Notes: generated by a model from the sequence alone, not told the origin. A stretch of DNA of 64,000 nucleotides from Rossellomorea marisflavi (GCF_001274775.1 NZ_LGUE01000004.1:604163-668162); one strand, 5' to 3'. Counted from the stretch's first letter, positions 26,022-34,142 are shown. Numbers and translations are program-made.

Positions 26022-26831
26022 TTATCTTTCTTTATATGTTTTGTCTAACAAACTTCGAATGAAATGTAGGCTATTTTTAAAATCTACATCTTTACTGTCA
26101 TAAGTAAAACGGTCAATAATACTTCTTTCATATTGCCTTTTAACTTCAGAAAAATTCCTCTCTTTTAACTCGTTCTGTGTTAATTTTTTTTGAGATAAGT
26201 TAATATACTCCTCGATAATGCCTGCATTCTTATTGTCGACAAATTCAATTCTAACTCTGTAGTAGCCGACTTCCTCTTTTTCTATGCTATAAATCAAATT
26301 CAGTATTTTTTTGGTATAATCACTTTTATCATAGCCACGCTCAACAGGGATTGAGATTACAAAAGAAGGATTTAGTTTGTTTATTTCAATTTCCTTCCCC
26401 CCGTCTCCCCCAAGATCCCCATTATATGCAGTCGTAATATAATATTTTGTATTTACACTCAGCTCACTTAAATTTTCTGAAAATAAATTTCTCACAAATT
26501 TCTCTTCTAATAATTTTGAATAAGAATCTTCATAATTTGTATTGTTACTATCTCTAGAAACTATAAAAACCATCTCATTATTGGAAATCGGATTTGCTCT
26601 AGCTTGTATTAATTCACCTGCTGCAAAACCTAGATTGAATGTTTGAATTTCTCCTATTTCAAACTCTTCCTTATATTTCTCTTTTAAGTAGTCTTTCATC
26701 GTTGATTCTTCTGATGTTGAATTCTCAGACGAGATATGTCCTGAAATAAATAAGAGAACTATCAGTATTAATATAGAAAAAACAATCCACAAATTAAATT
26801 CAAATCGCTTTACAAACGACAGGATAAGCAC
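26022..26831 (-). CDS. Membrane-anchored protein, unknown, AT-rich
   Basis: About 269 residues with one N-terminal membrane helix (about 12-31, FNLWIVFSILILIVLLFISG) and a mixed, charged extracytoplasmic domain. No family recognised. The start at GTG 26831 has no good ribosome site, so the true start is uncertain. GC content is far lower than in flanking genes, and the 290 bases upstream are also AT-rich, so this looks like a transferred gene. It has its own terminator. Confidence 0.62.
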   Translation of the reverse strand: MLILSFVKRFEFNLWIVFSILILIVLLFISGHISSENSTSEESTMKDYLKEKYKEEFEIGEIQTFNLGFAAGELIQARANPISNNEMVFIVSRDSNNTNYEDSYSKLLEEKFVRNLFSENLSELSVNTKYYITTAYNGDLGGDGGKEIEINKLNPSFVISIPVERGYDKSDYTKKILNLIYSIEKEEVGYYRVRIEFVDNKNAGIIEEYINLSQKKLTQNELKERNFSEVKRQYERSIIDRFTYDSKDVDFKNSLHFIRSLLDKTYKER

Positions 26832-27088
26832 CCTCTTATTCGAATATCGTCATGCATGATTACTTAACACTCTTCCGCGTTGGAGTAACTTTTAGCAGAG
26901 GCACCATCCAGCACAGCATTATTACAAACAACTTTTTTAAATCATGTAACTTTCTCAATAATACATTGGTCACTAGTAAAGCCAATTATTGTTATTTCAG
27001 CGTTTCAATGGATTGGCTCATAGGCGTGCCTCCTGTATGTAGTCTTCACCTAACTATACCATTATTTGTATTTATCTTCCTGACAATA
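26832..27088. other. AT-rich gap, nothing recognised
   Basis: About 260 bases with only short open frames lacking ribosome sites. The composition matches the neighbouring AT-rich gene. Confidence 0.4.
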
Positions 27089-27090
27089 TA

Positions 27091-27119
27091 AGAAAAAAGA
27101 CGCCATTGGCGCCCTTTCT
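27091..27119 (-). terminator. Terminator of the sigma/anti-sigma operon
   Basis: GACGCC - ATT - GGCGCC. On the minus strand it is followed by TTTTTTCTTA. It lies directly at the end of the anti-sigma gene. Confidence 0.7.
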
Positions 27120-27121
27120 TA

Positions 27122-28150
27122 TCAATTAAGAATCTTATCCTCTTTGCTGTAGATGTTAATATGGTAGTCATCATCCTTCACCTTAGAGCTCAGTTTGTCC
27201 GACTGCAATACTTCATCGATGGCTTTCTCAAGTTCCTCTGCAAATGCCTTCGCATCGACATCCTTTTTCGATATGCTCAAGAATGCCTGGATTTCCGGCT
27301 CCGGATGGACAGAGTAGCCCACCATTCTGACGTTGTACTCCTGTTTCCCAAGAAGATCGTCTTGCAGGAGGGTGAGGATTTCCCGCCAGCGTTTATCTTG
27401 ATCCCGTTTATCCATGTTAATTTTCTTGAAGGACACGTTGATTTCATCCATTCCGTGTGAGCTTACGGTTCCATCGAGTATTTCCTTGATTTCTTCTTCC
27501 GTGTCTTCATTACTAGGGATTTCAAATTGCAGCTCTCTCGAACCATAATCCACGCTCGTCTGGAGCAAGCCGATGCCCCGTTTATCTGCTTCCTTTGCCA
27601 ATTCGTCATAGATGGTCATGAACTCCTGGGAATTTCTTTTTTCTTCCTCGGTCGGTTCCATAACTTCTTCTCTACCTCGGTTCACCTCTACTCCATACGC
27701 ATCATGATGTCTTTTCTTTAAGATATCCTTCACATCTCGCTCTACTTCGGATTTCACCTTGGTATAGTAGGAATTGTCACCACCGATCGAGATCCGGATG
27801 ACCTTCTCAGGATACGAAACTCCCATTCCCATGATGGTATACTTCTCTTCAAGTTCATCTGCAATCTCCTGAACAACATCCTCACCATTTTCCGGTACGA
27901 CGATCTTACCCAGATACGGAATCTTTGCTACCATGCTCGCCATGGCCGGCGATACGAATGCCGACCCAACAAACAGGCCGAACAAGACAACGGCGGCACT
28001 CGCTGTGAGCAAGAAGCGATTGACCGGAAACTTTCTCCGCTCCTTCTTCCCTCTATGGATGGCAACTTCGATGGACCGGTTCAACCGTTCCTCAGGGATA
28101 TGAATGTCATCGATCTGTTCCTTCATCTCATTTGTCCACGGCTCTTTCAT
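27122..28150 (-). CDS. DUF4030-type anti-sigma-like membrane protein
   Basis: A 342-residue protein: about 45 cytoplasmic residues, a membrane helix at about 47-66 (FLLTASAAVVLFGLFVGSAF), then a large extracytoplasmic region with repeated alpha/beta units (IRISIGGDNSYYTKVKSEVE; LQTSVDYGSRELQFEIPSNE; YSVHPEPEIQAFLSISKKDV) as in DUF4030 proteins. It follows an ECF sigma gene with stop and start overlapping (TGATG), so it is the probable anti-sigma factor, although it lacks a zinc motif. The start is ATG 28150, with AAAAGGGG 7 bases upstream. Confidence 0.8.
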   Translation of the reverse strand: MKEPWTNEMKEQIDDIHIPEERLNRSIEVAIHRGKKERRKFPVNRFLLTASAAVVLFGLFVGSAFVSPAMASMVAKIPYLGKIVVPENGEDVVQEIADELEEKYTIMGMGVSYPEKVIRISIGGDNSYYTKVKSEVERDVKDILKKRHHDAYGVEVNRGREEVMEPTEEEKRNSQEFMTIYDELAKEADKRGIGLLQTSVDYGSRELQFEIPSNEDTEEEIKEILDGTVSSHGMDEINVSFKKINMDKRDQDKRWREILTLLQDDLLGKQEYNVRMVGYSVHPEPEIQAFLSISKKDVDAKAFAEELEKAIDEVLQSDKLSSKVKDDDYHINIYSKEDKILN

Positions 28151-28659
28151 CACACGCACCCCTTTTTCATCTCTGTTTTCAAATAGGAAATCGCCCTATG
28201 TAAGCGGACTTTGACCGTGCCTTCAGGACATTCGAGGAGTTCGGCGATCTGCTTCACCGTCAAATCCTTGTAGTACCGGAGGATGATCACCGTCTTGTAT
28301 GGAACATCCAGCCGCTCGATCGCCCTTACCAGATCCATCCGGTCCTCGATCCCGAGGTCCTGCTCCTTCGCCACATCATCGAGATCATCCTTAAGCGTCA
28401 TCTTTTCGTGCTTCCGGATGAAATCCAGAGCCGCATGAATCAATATCCTCGTAATCCACGTGGAAAAGTAATGGGGTTGCTTCAGTTTATCAATCGATAC
28501 GTACGCTTTATAAACCGCTTCCTGGACCACATCCAGTGCATCATTTTCATTCTTCACATAGAGATAGGCCATCCGGTAGAGCCGGGCCTTCTCGAGCTGG
28601 ATCAATTCCTGGAATGCCTTCGCATTCCCCTTCTTTGCTTTCTTCACCAAATCCACCAT
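28150..28659 (-). CDS. ECF-type RNA polymerase sigma factor (SigV-like)
   Basis: A 169-residue group IV sigma factor. Region 2 includes LYRMAYLYVKNENDALDVVQ (about 26-45) and FSTWITRILIHAALDFIRK; region 4 is ILRYYKDLTVKQIAELLECP followed by EGTVKVRLHRA. It resembles SigV-type factors. The ATG at 28659 has AAAGGTGG 8 bases upstream; the frame is open to a GTG at 28671. A self-directed ECF promoter is recognisable upstream. Confidence 0.9.
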   Translation of the reverse strand: MVDLVKKAKKGNAKAFQELIQLEKARLYRMAYLYVKNENDALDVVQEAVYKAYVSIDKLKQPHYFSTWITRILIHAALDFIRKHEKMTLKDDLDDVAKEQDLGIEDRMDLVRAIERLDVPYKTVIILRYYKDLTVKQIAELLECPEGTVKVRLHRAISYLKTEMKKGCV

Positions 28660-28683
28660 GGGCTTCACCACCTTTTCTATACG

Positions 28684-28713
28684 TTAGACAATCCTGATAG
28701 ATGGAACGTTTCA
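28684..28713 (-). promoter_or_regulatory. Candidate autoregulatory ECF promoter
   Basis: On the minus strand TGAAACGTT (28713-28705), 14 bases, then TGTCTAA (28690-28684). This matches the TGAAAC...CGTCTAA style of Bacillus ECF promoters with one change (T for C) in the -10. It lies about 25 bases before the sigma gene. Confidence 0.55.
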
Positions 28714-28730
28714 ACTATTTTTTCAAAAAG

Positions 28731-28757
28731 AAAAAGCCTCAAGATAACTTGAAGCTT
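28731..28757 (-). terminator. Terminator after the nitroreductase gene
   Basis: On the minus strand AAGCTTCAAG - TTAT - CTTGAGGCTT followed by TTTCTTTTT. It separates the nitroreductase gene from the sigma operon. Confidence 0.82.
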
Positions 28758-28844
28758 ATGTTCGTCTATTACTATAGCTGAATGTTAACAATAGGCGCCA
28801 TCCCCATAGGATATGACGTTTTCACTACTTTATTTTCTACTTAC

Positions 28845-29516
28845 TCAGTTCACCCATTCCACGACGTCTTCCATGGCCTGTCTGGACTTCCCACGATGAG
28901 GTTCTTCTGCACGATACCCGAATGCCGCCATGACCGAGATACCGAAGTTCTCGCTGTCAAGGATACCTGCTTCCTCGAGGATGAGGGTGGCTTTTTCATA
29001 GTTGAATCCTTCAATCGGACATGAATCGATGCCGATCATGGCGGCTGAGGTCATCATATTGCCGAGGGCGATGTACGTCTGCTTGCTGGCCCATTCGAAT
29101 AATGCCCGTTCGCTTTCGTAGATGTTGATGTCCTCGTCTTGGAATCTTCTATACGCCGCCACCATCTCGTCCATCATGTGATCGGGTACTTCCTTGACGT
29201 TTCTCAACAGGTGCTGCGCATAGTCTGATTCTGGCGTCGCATTCTTACGCGCAAGGATGATGACCATATGACTTGCAGTCGGCAACTGCCCTTGTGCTCC
29301 GAAGCTTACTTCGCGCAGTCGCTCGCGGATTTCAGGATTTTGAAGGATAACGAATTTCCAAGGCTCATAGCCCACGGAGCTCGGTGATAATCTTCCTGTC
29401 TCAAGGATATAGTCAAAATCGGCATCGGAGATTTTTTTCTCCGGATCGAATGCTTTTGTGGCATGACGGAATGAAAATGCGTCGAGTACGGCTTGTTTTG
29501 TTTTATCTTTGCTCAT
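28845..29516 (-). CDS. NAD(P)H-dependent nitroreductase, YfkO-like
   Basis: A 223-residue FMN-dependent nitroreductase-fold enzyme. The flavin-binding segment [18 protein letters not shown] at the N-terminus and [19 protein letters not shown] (about 41-60) are close to Bacillus YfkO. The C-terminal [16 protein letters not shown] and [17 protein letters not shown] complete the fold. The start is ATG 29516 with AAAAGGTGG; longer frames lack a ribosome site. It is divergent from a LysR regulator with a 17-bp dyad between them, so it is probably induced by a quinone, nitro compound or electrophile (inference). Confidence 0.9.
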   Translation of the reverse strand: MSKDKTKQAVLDAFSFRHATKAFDPEKKISDADFDYILETGRLSPSSVGYEPWKFVILQNPEIRERLREVSFGAQGQLPTASHMVIILARKNATPESDYAQHLLRNVKEVPDHMMDEMVAAYRRFQDEDINIYESERALFEWASKQTYIALGNMMTSAAMIGIDSCPIEGFNYEKATLILEEAGILDSENFGISVMAAFGYRAEEPHRGKSRQAMEDVVEWVN

Positions 29517-29606
29517 GATTGAATCCACCTTTTCTTGAATGTGTTTGACTCTTTTTATTGTATTGAACATCTATCGTTTAGTAAAATAGATATATCAGAA
29601 CGAAAC

Positions 29607-29623
29607 GTTCAGTAATACTGAAC
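29607..29623. promoter_or_regulatory. LysR-type operator, perfect dyad
   Basis: GTTCAGTA-A-TACTGAAC: 8-bp perfect arms about a single central base, ending 16 bases before the LysR start codon. It has the T-N11-A geometry of LysR boxes. Confidence 0.62.
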
Positions 29624-29638
29624 TTAAGGAGAATCACT

Positions 29639-30508
29639 ATGGAACTGCGACATCTGCTCACATTCAAGACCATCGTCGAAAAAGGCGGATTCAAAAAAGC
29701 GGCAGACGAGCTGGGGTATGCCCAGTCCTCCGTCACCAATCACATCAAGGACCTGGAAGATGAGCTTCATCAGCCCCTATTCGATCGACTCGGGAAGAAA
29801 GTGGTCCTCACCACCTTTGGAAAAGAGTTCTTCCCCTACGCCACCAAGATCATTGACCTCTATACAGAAGTAAAGGAAAAGGCCACCCATCATGATGAGC
29901 CGAGCGGCAACCTCAGAATCGGGGCATTCGATCACCTCACGAGCTACCGGTTGCCACAGATCCTCGTCGAATACAAAAGAAAATACCCGAACGTGAACCT
30001 GTCGATTTCGTCCATCGACTTTCATAATCTCCACTCGGAGCTTCAGAACGGCACCATCGACCTTGCCCTGATCCTCGAGACGAAGGATTGGACCCCGAAG
30101 GAGCTGACCGTGGAATCGATCAAGCACGAGCCGATGGTACTGATATCACCGCCAACCGAACAAGATACCGATCCGACACGGACCGTCCTATATACAGAAA
30201 AAACATGTGCCTACAAGAGCCTGTTCGACCGGTACATCGATCAGCAAAGTCTGGAGATCCAGGGAAGCGTGGAATTCGGAAACATCGAAGCCATAAAGCG
30301 CTGTGTCATGAGCGGCCTCGGAAGCTCCATGCTCCCGTATTTCACCGTGAAGAATGAAATTGATCAACACGCGTTCAAAGGCGACATCATTGAAGATCCG
30401 GCGTATCAAATCACCACATTCGTCGCGTATCATAAGGACAAATGGATCTCCCCGGCCATCGCTTCCATGATCTCTCTCATTGAGGATCATGCCGAGCATT
30501 GGGATTGA
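29639..30508 (+). CDS. LysR-family transcriptional regulator
   Basis: A 289-residue full-length LysR protein. The winged HTH (about 1-60) has MELRHLLTFKTIVEKGGFKK and AADELGYAQSSVTNHIKDLE, followed by a substrate-binding-like domain with LRIGAFDHLTSYRLPQIL at about 90. AAGGAG lies 8 bases upstream. It is divergent from the nitroreductase, which it very probably controls. Confidence 0.92.
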   Translation: MELRHLLTFKTIVEKGGFKKAADELGYAQSSVTNHIKDLEDELHQPLFDRLGKKVVLTTFGKEFFPYATKIIDLYTEVKEKATHHDEPSGNLRIGAFDHLTSYRLPQILVEYKRKYPNVNLSISSIDFHNLHSELQNGTIDLALILETKDWTPKELTVESIKHEPMVLISPPTEQDTDPTRTVLYTEKTCAYKSLFDRYIDQQSLEIQGSVEFGNIEAIKRCVMSGLGSSMLPYFTVKNEIDQHAFKGDIIEDPAYQITTFVAYHKDKWISPAIASMISLIEDHAEHWD

Positions 30509-30605
30509 TTGATTCTAAAAAAAAGAACTTGGGACAAATCAAAAAACGACCATCGGACACGAATAAGTTCCGTATAGATTCTTTATGCCACTCATGATTT
30601 CCGTG

Positions 30606-30705
30606 CAAGACTTCGCTTTCCGCGGGTAGCCCGTGAGCCTCCTCGGCACGCCTGCGGGGTCTCACATCAGCTACTCTTCCCGCTGGAGTCTTCGTCTTGC
30701 ACTCC
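30606..30705 (+). repeat. GC-rich Bacillus interspersed repeat, copy 1
   Basis: Core words in order: CGCTTTCCGCGGG, CGTGAGCCTCCTCGGC, CCTGCGGGGTCTCAC, CCGCTGGAGTC. The same words recur at 32450-32550 and, inverted, at 32670-32790. I recognise this as a repeat often seen between Bacillus genes; its function is unknown. Confidence 0.75.
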
Positions 30706-30747
30706 AATCAACCGCTAGAAACAATGATATCGTAATGAAATAAATCA

Positions 30748-30795
30748 AAAACCGGAATTCATTTGCCAAATGGTAGGCAAATGAATTCCGGTTTT
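30748..30795. terminator. Very stable hairpin inside the composite repeat
   Basis: Arms of 20 bases (30748-30767 and 30776-30795) pair perfectly around an 8-base loop, ending in TTTTA. It would serve as a bidirectional terminator for the LysR gene and for the minus-strand reading frame to the right. Confidence 0.75.
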
Positions 30796-30845
30796 ACTAT
30801 CTCTATTACACTTTTGTCCCAGCTCTTACTATGATGCTGTTCACC

Positions 30846-31169
30846 TTACTGTCTGGCACCCCGGCTCCGCATGCCTCGTTTCACCAAACAGGTCACCAGG
30901 TACCCAATCAGCAAGAGAAGGATATACAGGCGTACATCGAAGGAACGAGCATTTCGGAAACCACTTCTGAAAAGGATATCCCGCTCAGCACCGATATGTG
31001 TTCCGTTGCTCCCGATAGCAGGATGAAGATGGCCAGATTGGAAAGGAAAAAGCCCATGACCATCAGCGTGACAGCCCGCCCTACGGAAACCTTCATCATC
31101 AGCCCGGCAATGACTACCAGCAGGACGAACAGCAGTGGGTACCAATGCTGAAAATGTAGTCATCGGCAT
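30846..31169 (-). pseudogene. Small membrane protein gene with two compensating frameshifts (candidate)
   Basis: An ATG at 31169 with GGAGGAGGG upstream opens a frame (MPMTTFSALVP) that soon turns polar. One base away, another frame gives clear membrane helices (YPLLFVLLVVIAGLMMKVSV, then TLMVMGFFLSNLAIFILLSG) and stops near 30908. The first frame then continues with a third helix (LYILLLLIGYLVTCLV) to 30846. One inserted and one lost base would restore a single protein of about 107 residues with three helices. Family unknown. Confidence 0.4.
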
Positions 31170-31194
31170 TCCCTCCTCCCTTTCTCCAGCTCCT

Positions 31195-31683
31195 CTATTT
31201 CCCCGATAGCACTTCCCACTCATCATATACAACGGCTTCGCCAAGCCCGCCGGTCCGCAGCCACTCAAATGCCTTCAGCACGAGCGGAGACGCATTCTCC
31301 ATGGACACATCGTCTTCCGACACCCATACAGCCCCCAGGGAATCCTGCCCCTCGAATTGCTCGGGCACCACGATTCCACCACCGATTTTCCTGACAGAAT
31401 AATAGACAGCGATATGATGGACATTGGTGAAGCCACGCCATTCCCATGGGAGCTTGAAGTCCGTCACACCGATGTTCTCTTCGATTTCAATTTCCACACC
31501 CGTTTCCTCGAGGAACTCCCTTTTCATTGCCTCTTGCAGCGACTCCCCGTCTTCGAGACTTCCCCCGGGTAGATCATAACGGTGAATATAGGGTCCCCCG
31601 TTCTTCAGGATGACCAGGAGCTTCCCGTCCCTGGCATAAATTCCGTACACGCCGAATGCCCTGTGAAACTTCTGAACTGTCAT
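31195..31683 (-). CDS. NUDIX hydrolase
   Basis: A 162-residue pyrophosphohydrolase. The Nudix box is complete, beginning GGSLEDGESLQEAMKREF and ending LEETGVEI (about 40-65), so the metal-binding REFLEE is intact. The early segment AFGVYGIYARDGKLLVIL is typical of the fold. Substrate undetermined. AGAGAAG lies upstream of the ATG. No clear operon partner; both neighbours on the same strand are disrupted genes. Confidence 0.88.
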   Translation of the reverse strand: MTVQKFHRAFGVYGIYARDGKLLVILKNGGPYIHRYDLPGGSLEDGESLQEAMKREFLEETGVEIEIEENIGVTDFKLPWEWRGFTNVHHIAVYYSVRKIGGGIVVPEQFEGQDSLGAVWVSEDDVSMENASPLVLKAFEWLRTGGLGEAVVYDEWEVLSGK

Positions 31684-31707
31684 ATTGTCTTCTCTCCGTT
31701 TCTTTCA

Positions 31708-32084
31708 TCATTGAACAGGTGCGAGCTGAAGCTTTCCGTCTTTCTCAAAATCGCATCCTTCCAAGCTATAATGCTCTCCGTCGTTCCCCTTTGTAATCGT
31801 GAAGTTCCCACAGACATATTCTTCGATAAGTTCACCATCTACGCTGTGAGTCACCTCGATCTGCTTGCCCGTATAGTCCATGGTATGTACGACCCGTTGA
31901 CCCTCGATCCCGTAACTACGATGACCTGGGATTTCCCCTCTTTGACATTCTTTGCAAATGTCTTTAACCCTTCGCTATTCTGAAACTCCCCGTGATTGTT
32001 GACCACTTCGACCGTCGCGAGACGCTGGCAACCGCACAGGATACTTACTAGAAGCATGGCCAATGCAACATAACGCATCCCCAT
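31708..32084 (-). pseudogene. DUF4362-family lipoprotein, frameshifted
   Basis: From ATG 32084 (MGMRYVALAMLLVSILCGCQ, lipobox Cys) the frame reads VVNNHGEFQNSEGLKTFAKN, typical of DUF4362, but goes off near 31908-31914 and stops at 31851. The next frame continues the family exactly: GIEGQRVVHTMDYTGKQIEV ... EEYVCGNFTITKGNDGEHYS ... LQLAPVQ to a stop at 31708. Adding one G to the GGG run (ACGGGATC to ACGGGGATC) restores an intact protein of 126 residues. So this is a one-base loss, either real or a sequencing error. Confidence 0.85.
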
Positions 32085-32144
32085 TCCACACCCTTTTTGT
32101 TTAAATATACCATTAACTAAAATGATCATCTTGCTTTTTCACGC

Positions 32145-32174
32145 AAAAAAACAGGGAGTCCCTTCCCCCCTGTT
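32145..32174 (-). terminator. Terminator of the 71-residue gene
   Basis: On the minus strand AACAGGG ... CCCTGTT followed by TTTTTTGCG, 4 bases after the stop. Confidence 0.7.
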
Positions 32175-32177
32175 CGG

Positions 32178-32393
32178 CTAATCCTGCTCCCCACTTACGT
32201 CCACGTCCAGCCCATCTACCACAATGGAAAACGAAACAGAGTCCATGAGCCAGGATTCAAAGCATCTTCGAATGGCATATGCGATTTCTTCTTTGGTTCC
32301 ACTTTCATCAATATTCAGTTCCTCAAGGCTGAACGTTTGCTCCATACGTGCATCTTCTCCTGCCGTGCTGGCAGTGAAGGTAACGGTTGTCAT
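32178..32393 (-). CDS. Small acidic protein, unknown
   Basis: A 71-residue protein without a signal or membrane segment; acidic, with a central helix-like segment EEIAYAIRRCFESWLMDSVS. AGAGGGGG sits 8 bases before the ATG and a terminator follows, so it is a real gene by context. No family recognised. Confidence 0.65.
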   Translation of the reverse strand: MTTVTFTASTAGEDARMEQTFSLEELNIDESGTKEEIAYAIRRCFESWLMDSVSFSIVVDGLDVDVSGEQD

Positions 32394-32431
32394 GATGGAT
32401 CCCCCTCTTATCTTATTAAGTATTTCTAATG

Positions 32432-32560
32432 CAGGACGTTCCGTTTCGCTGCGTGAGTCCGCTTTCCACGGGGCTCCCGGTGAGCCTCCTCATTCTTGCG
32501 GGGTCTCACCCTACTCGCTGTTTCCCGTTGGAGTCGGACTCCCTCCGCTGCACTTCACTC
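32432..32560 (+). repeat. GC-rich Bacillus interspersed repeat, copy 2
   Basis: CCGCTTTCCACGGGG, GGTGAGCCTCCTC, TTGCGGGGTCTCAC, TCCCGTTGGAGTC in the same order as copy 1, with a less conserved left flank. Confidence 0.7.
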
Positions 32561-32667
32561 TGTGATGTAACGTGAAGTTGCAATCTGGATATTGATTGAT
32601 AAGTATTCTATGTAAAGTTGCTCCTGATCACTCGTATCATACCGAACGCTCAACCTTATAAACCAAA

Positions 32668-32790
32668 GAGTGCATTGAAGCGAAAGGCGCTTGACTCCTG
32701 CGGAAAGGAGGAGAAGCGAGACCCCGCAGGCACGAGGAGGCTCGATCTCCTCCCCGCGGAAAGCAAGCGCCTGCAGCGGAAAGGAACGGT
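32668..32790 (-). repeat. GC-rich Bacillus interspersed repeat, copy 3 (inverted)
   Basis: Same words on the opposite strand: GACTCCTGCGGA, GCGAGACCCCGCAGG, CGAGGAGGCTCGATCTCC, CCCGCGGAAAGC. With copy 2 it forms a large inverted repeat around about 110 bases of unique sequence. The interval 32394-32890 contains no gene. Confidence 0.75.
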
Positions 32791-32890
32791 CACATTTCCA
32801 TTTATTCAAGTCTAAAATCGAACATTATCTCCAGTGGTGTCCGTTAAGTAACTGACGAAATCGACAAGCCATTAAGAGAAGAAATAAACT

Positions 32891-33064
32891 CTACTGGCCA
32901 CTTCCAGTATGTCGATTGTCCCCCATCATATAATTCGAACTGTCTCCCGGCTTCGCATTCGGATCGGTTGGGATATGAGGGTTATTGTTGTTTCTCCTGC
33001 GTCTCCAGTCAATGAATAACGCGAACAATAAAACCCCTACAATCAGTATGACAAACCACCACAT
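32891..33064 (-). CDS. Small single-span membrane protein
   Basis: A 57-residue protein: one membrane helix (WWFVILIVGVLLFALFIDW) then a basic RRRR stop-transfer and a polar Asn/Pro-rich cytoplasmic tail. GAAGGAGGAAA precedes the ATG at 33064; the longer frame to 33109 would put a charged leader on the helix. Function unknown. Confidence 0.7.
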   Translation of the reverse strand: MWWFVILIVGVLLFALFIDWRRRRNNNNPHIPTDPNAKPGDSSNYMMGDNRHTGSGQ

Positions 33065-33152
33065 ATCGGTTTCCTCCTTCGTCGAGTGGAATCCATCTTT
33101 ACTATACATACGAACTTGCTCGAGAAAGGTTTCAAATTTATTCCAGCTACTT

Positions 33153-33575
33153 TCAGAATGTCTTCTTATAGTAAATAGCCGATTCTTCGTATCCGATGGA
33201 AGCGTAGAATTCTCCAGCTCTTCTTGTAGCCAGGGCGATTAACCTTGACCCACATTCCACTGCAAGCCTCTCTGCTTCATCCATAAGTTGTCTCCCAACT
33301 GACATTCCTCTATATTCATCAGATACATACAATTCCTCCACCCAACTAATCGTTCCATTGGCGTAAAAGGCCGGGTGGTGAAGGAGGTAAGCGTAGCCGA
33401 CAAGCCCATCTTCCATTTCAGCCACGACGACTTCCATCTTTTCGCTTTGCATAACCTGCTGAAACACATGAGAGAAAGCTTCTCTCTCTACCTTGAAACT
33501 TGCAGCAAGTTTTGCTGCCAGATTGAACAGCTCATTTTCGTCTTCCTCCCTCGCCTTCCGATACGTGATGGTCAT
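33153..33575 (-). CDS. GNAT-family N-acetyltransferase
   Basis: A 140-residue GNAT protein. Motif A is EELYVSDEYRGMSVGRQLMD (about 80-99) with the acetyl-CoA loop R-G-M-S-V-G-R, and motif B is near the end (ATRRAGEFYASIGYEES). The start is ATG 33575 with AGGGAGGAA upstream. It lies just after a TetR gene on the same strand (11-base gap), likely an operon. Substrate unknown. Confidence 0.88.
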   Translation of the reverse strand: MTITYRKAREEDENELFNLAAKLAASFKVEREAFSHVFQQVMQSEKMEVVVAEMEDGLVGYAYLLHHPAFYANGTISWVEELYVSDEYRGMSVGRQLMDEAERLAVECGSRLIALATRRAGEFYASIGYEESAIYYKKTF

Positions 33576-33586
33576 CCCGTTCCTCC

Positions 33587-34096
33587 CTATCGAAACAACC
33601 ATTCAAGCAGTTGCTTCCCTTGATCGACCGTAAGTTGACCCTCGCTAATCTGCATTAGGATCGAACGCCACACAGAAACACTCACAATTTCGATGGGTAG
33701 CTCCCCTTGAATGTTGAGCTCTGCTAAAAAGTCCTTGATGGGATCTTCCATTCCTAAAGGCTGTTCTTCCCCCATGAGCTTGCACATATTTTGTTTGGCG
33801 GAAAAGACTAATCCTGACAGAAGGGCTGATTTCATGGCTTCTTCTGTCTTGGTGAATAGTGCGGCCGCTCCCTCCATCCGATCAATAATCCGTTGCTCCA
33901 TTTCCCTCCTGACTACGGTATAGAGTGTTAATTTCGAACCGAAGTGGTGATAGACCGCACCTGTGGTCATGTCTGCTTTGGTCGCGAGTTCTGTGATATT
34001 CACACCCTCGAAACCTTTGATGCTGAACTCCTCCAGAGACACTTGCATCAACGTATCTTTTTTTGTACCTGCGATTGGCATCCATTCTTTTTTCAT
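33587..34096 (-). CDS. TetR-family transcriptional regulator
   Basis: A 169-residue TetR protein. The HTH is IKGFEGVNITELATKADMTT followed by GAVYHHFGSKLTLYTVVRRE (about 22-62). The start is taken as ATG 34096; no clear ribosome site is visible at it or at the longer start at 34126. It is divergent from a VOC-family gene, with a pair of direct repeats in the interval, and upstream of a GNAT gene. Confidence 0.85.
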   Translation of the reverse strand: MKKEWMPIAGTKKDTLMQVSLEEFSIKGFEGVNITELATKADMTTGAVYHHFGSKLTLYTVVRREMEQRIIDRMEGAAALFTKTEEAMKSALLSGLVFSAKQNMCKLMGEEQPLGMEDPIKDFLAELNIQGELPIEIVSVSVWRSILMQISEGQLTVDQGKQLLEWLFR

Positions 34097-34142
34097 ACTA
34101 TTCAGTTTATCACATTGACAGCTCAACAGAAAGCGTTTACGC

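Larger units (their letters stand above)
30524..30826. repeat. Composite repeat bounded by inverted GGGACAAA ends (MITE-like)
   Basis: The left end AGAACTTGGGACAAA (30524-30538) is repeated in inverse as TTTGTCCCAGCTCT at 30813-30826. Inside are a copy of the GC-rich Bacillus repeat (about 30606-30705) and a 20-bp-stem hairpin (30748-30795). No coding. The whole 303 bases look like a non-autonomous mobile or repeat unit. I saw no clear target-site duplication. Confidence 0.65.
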
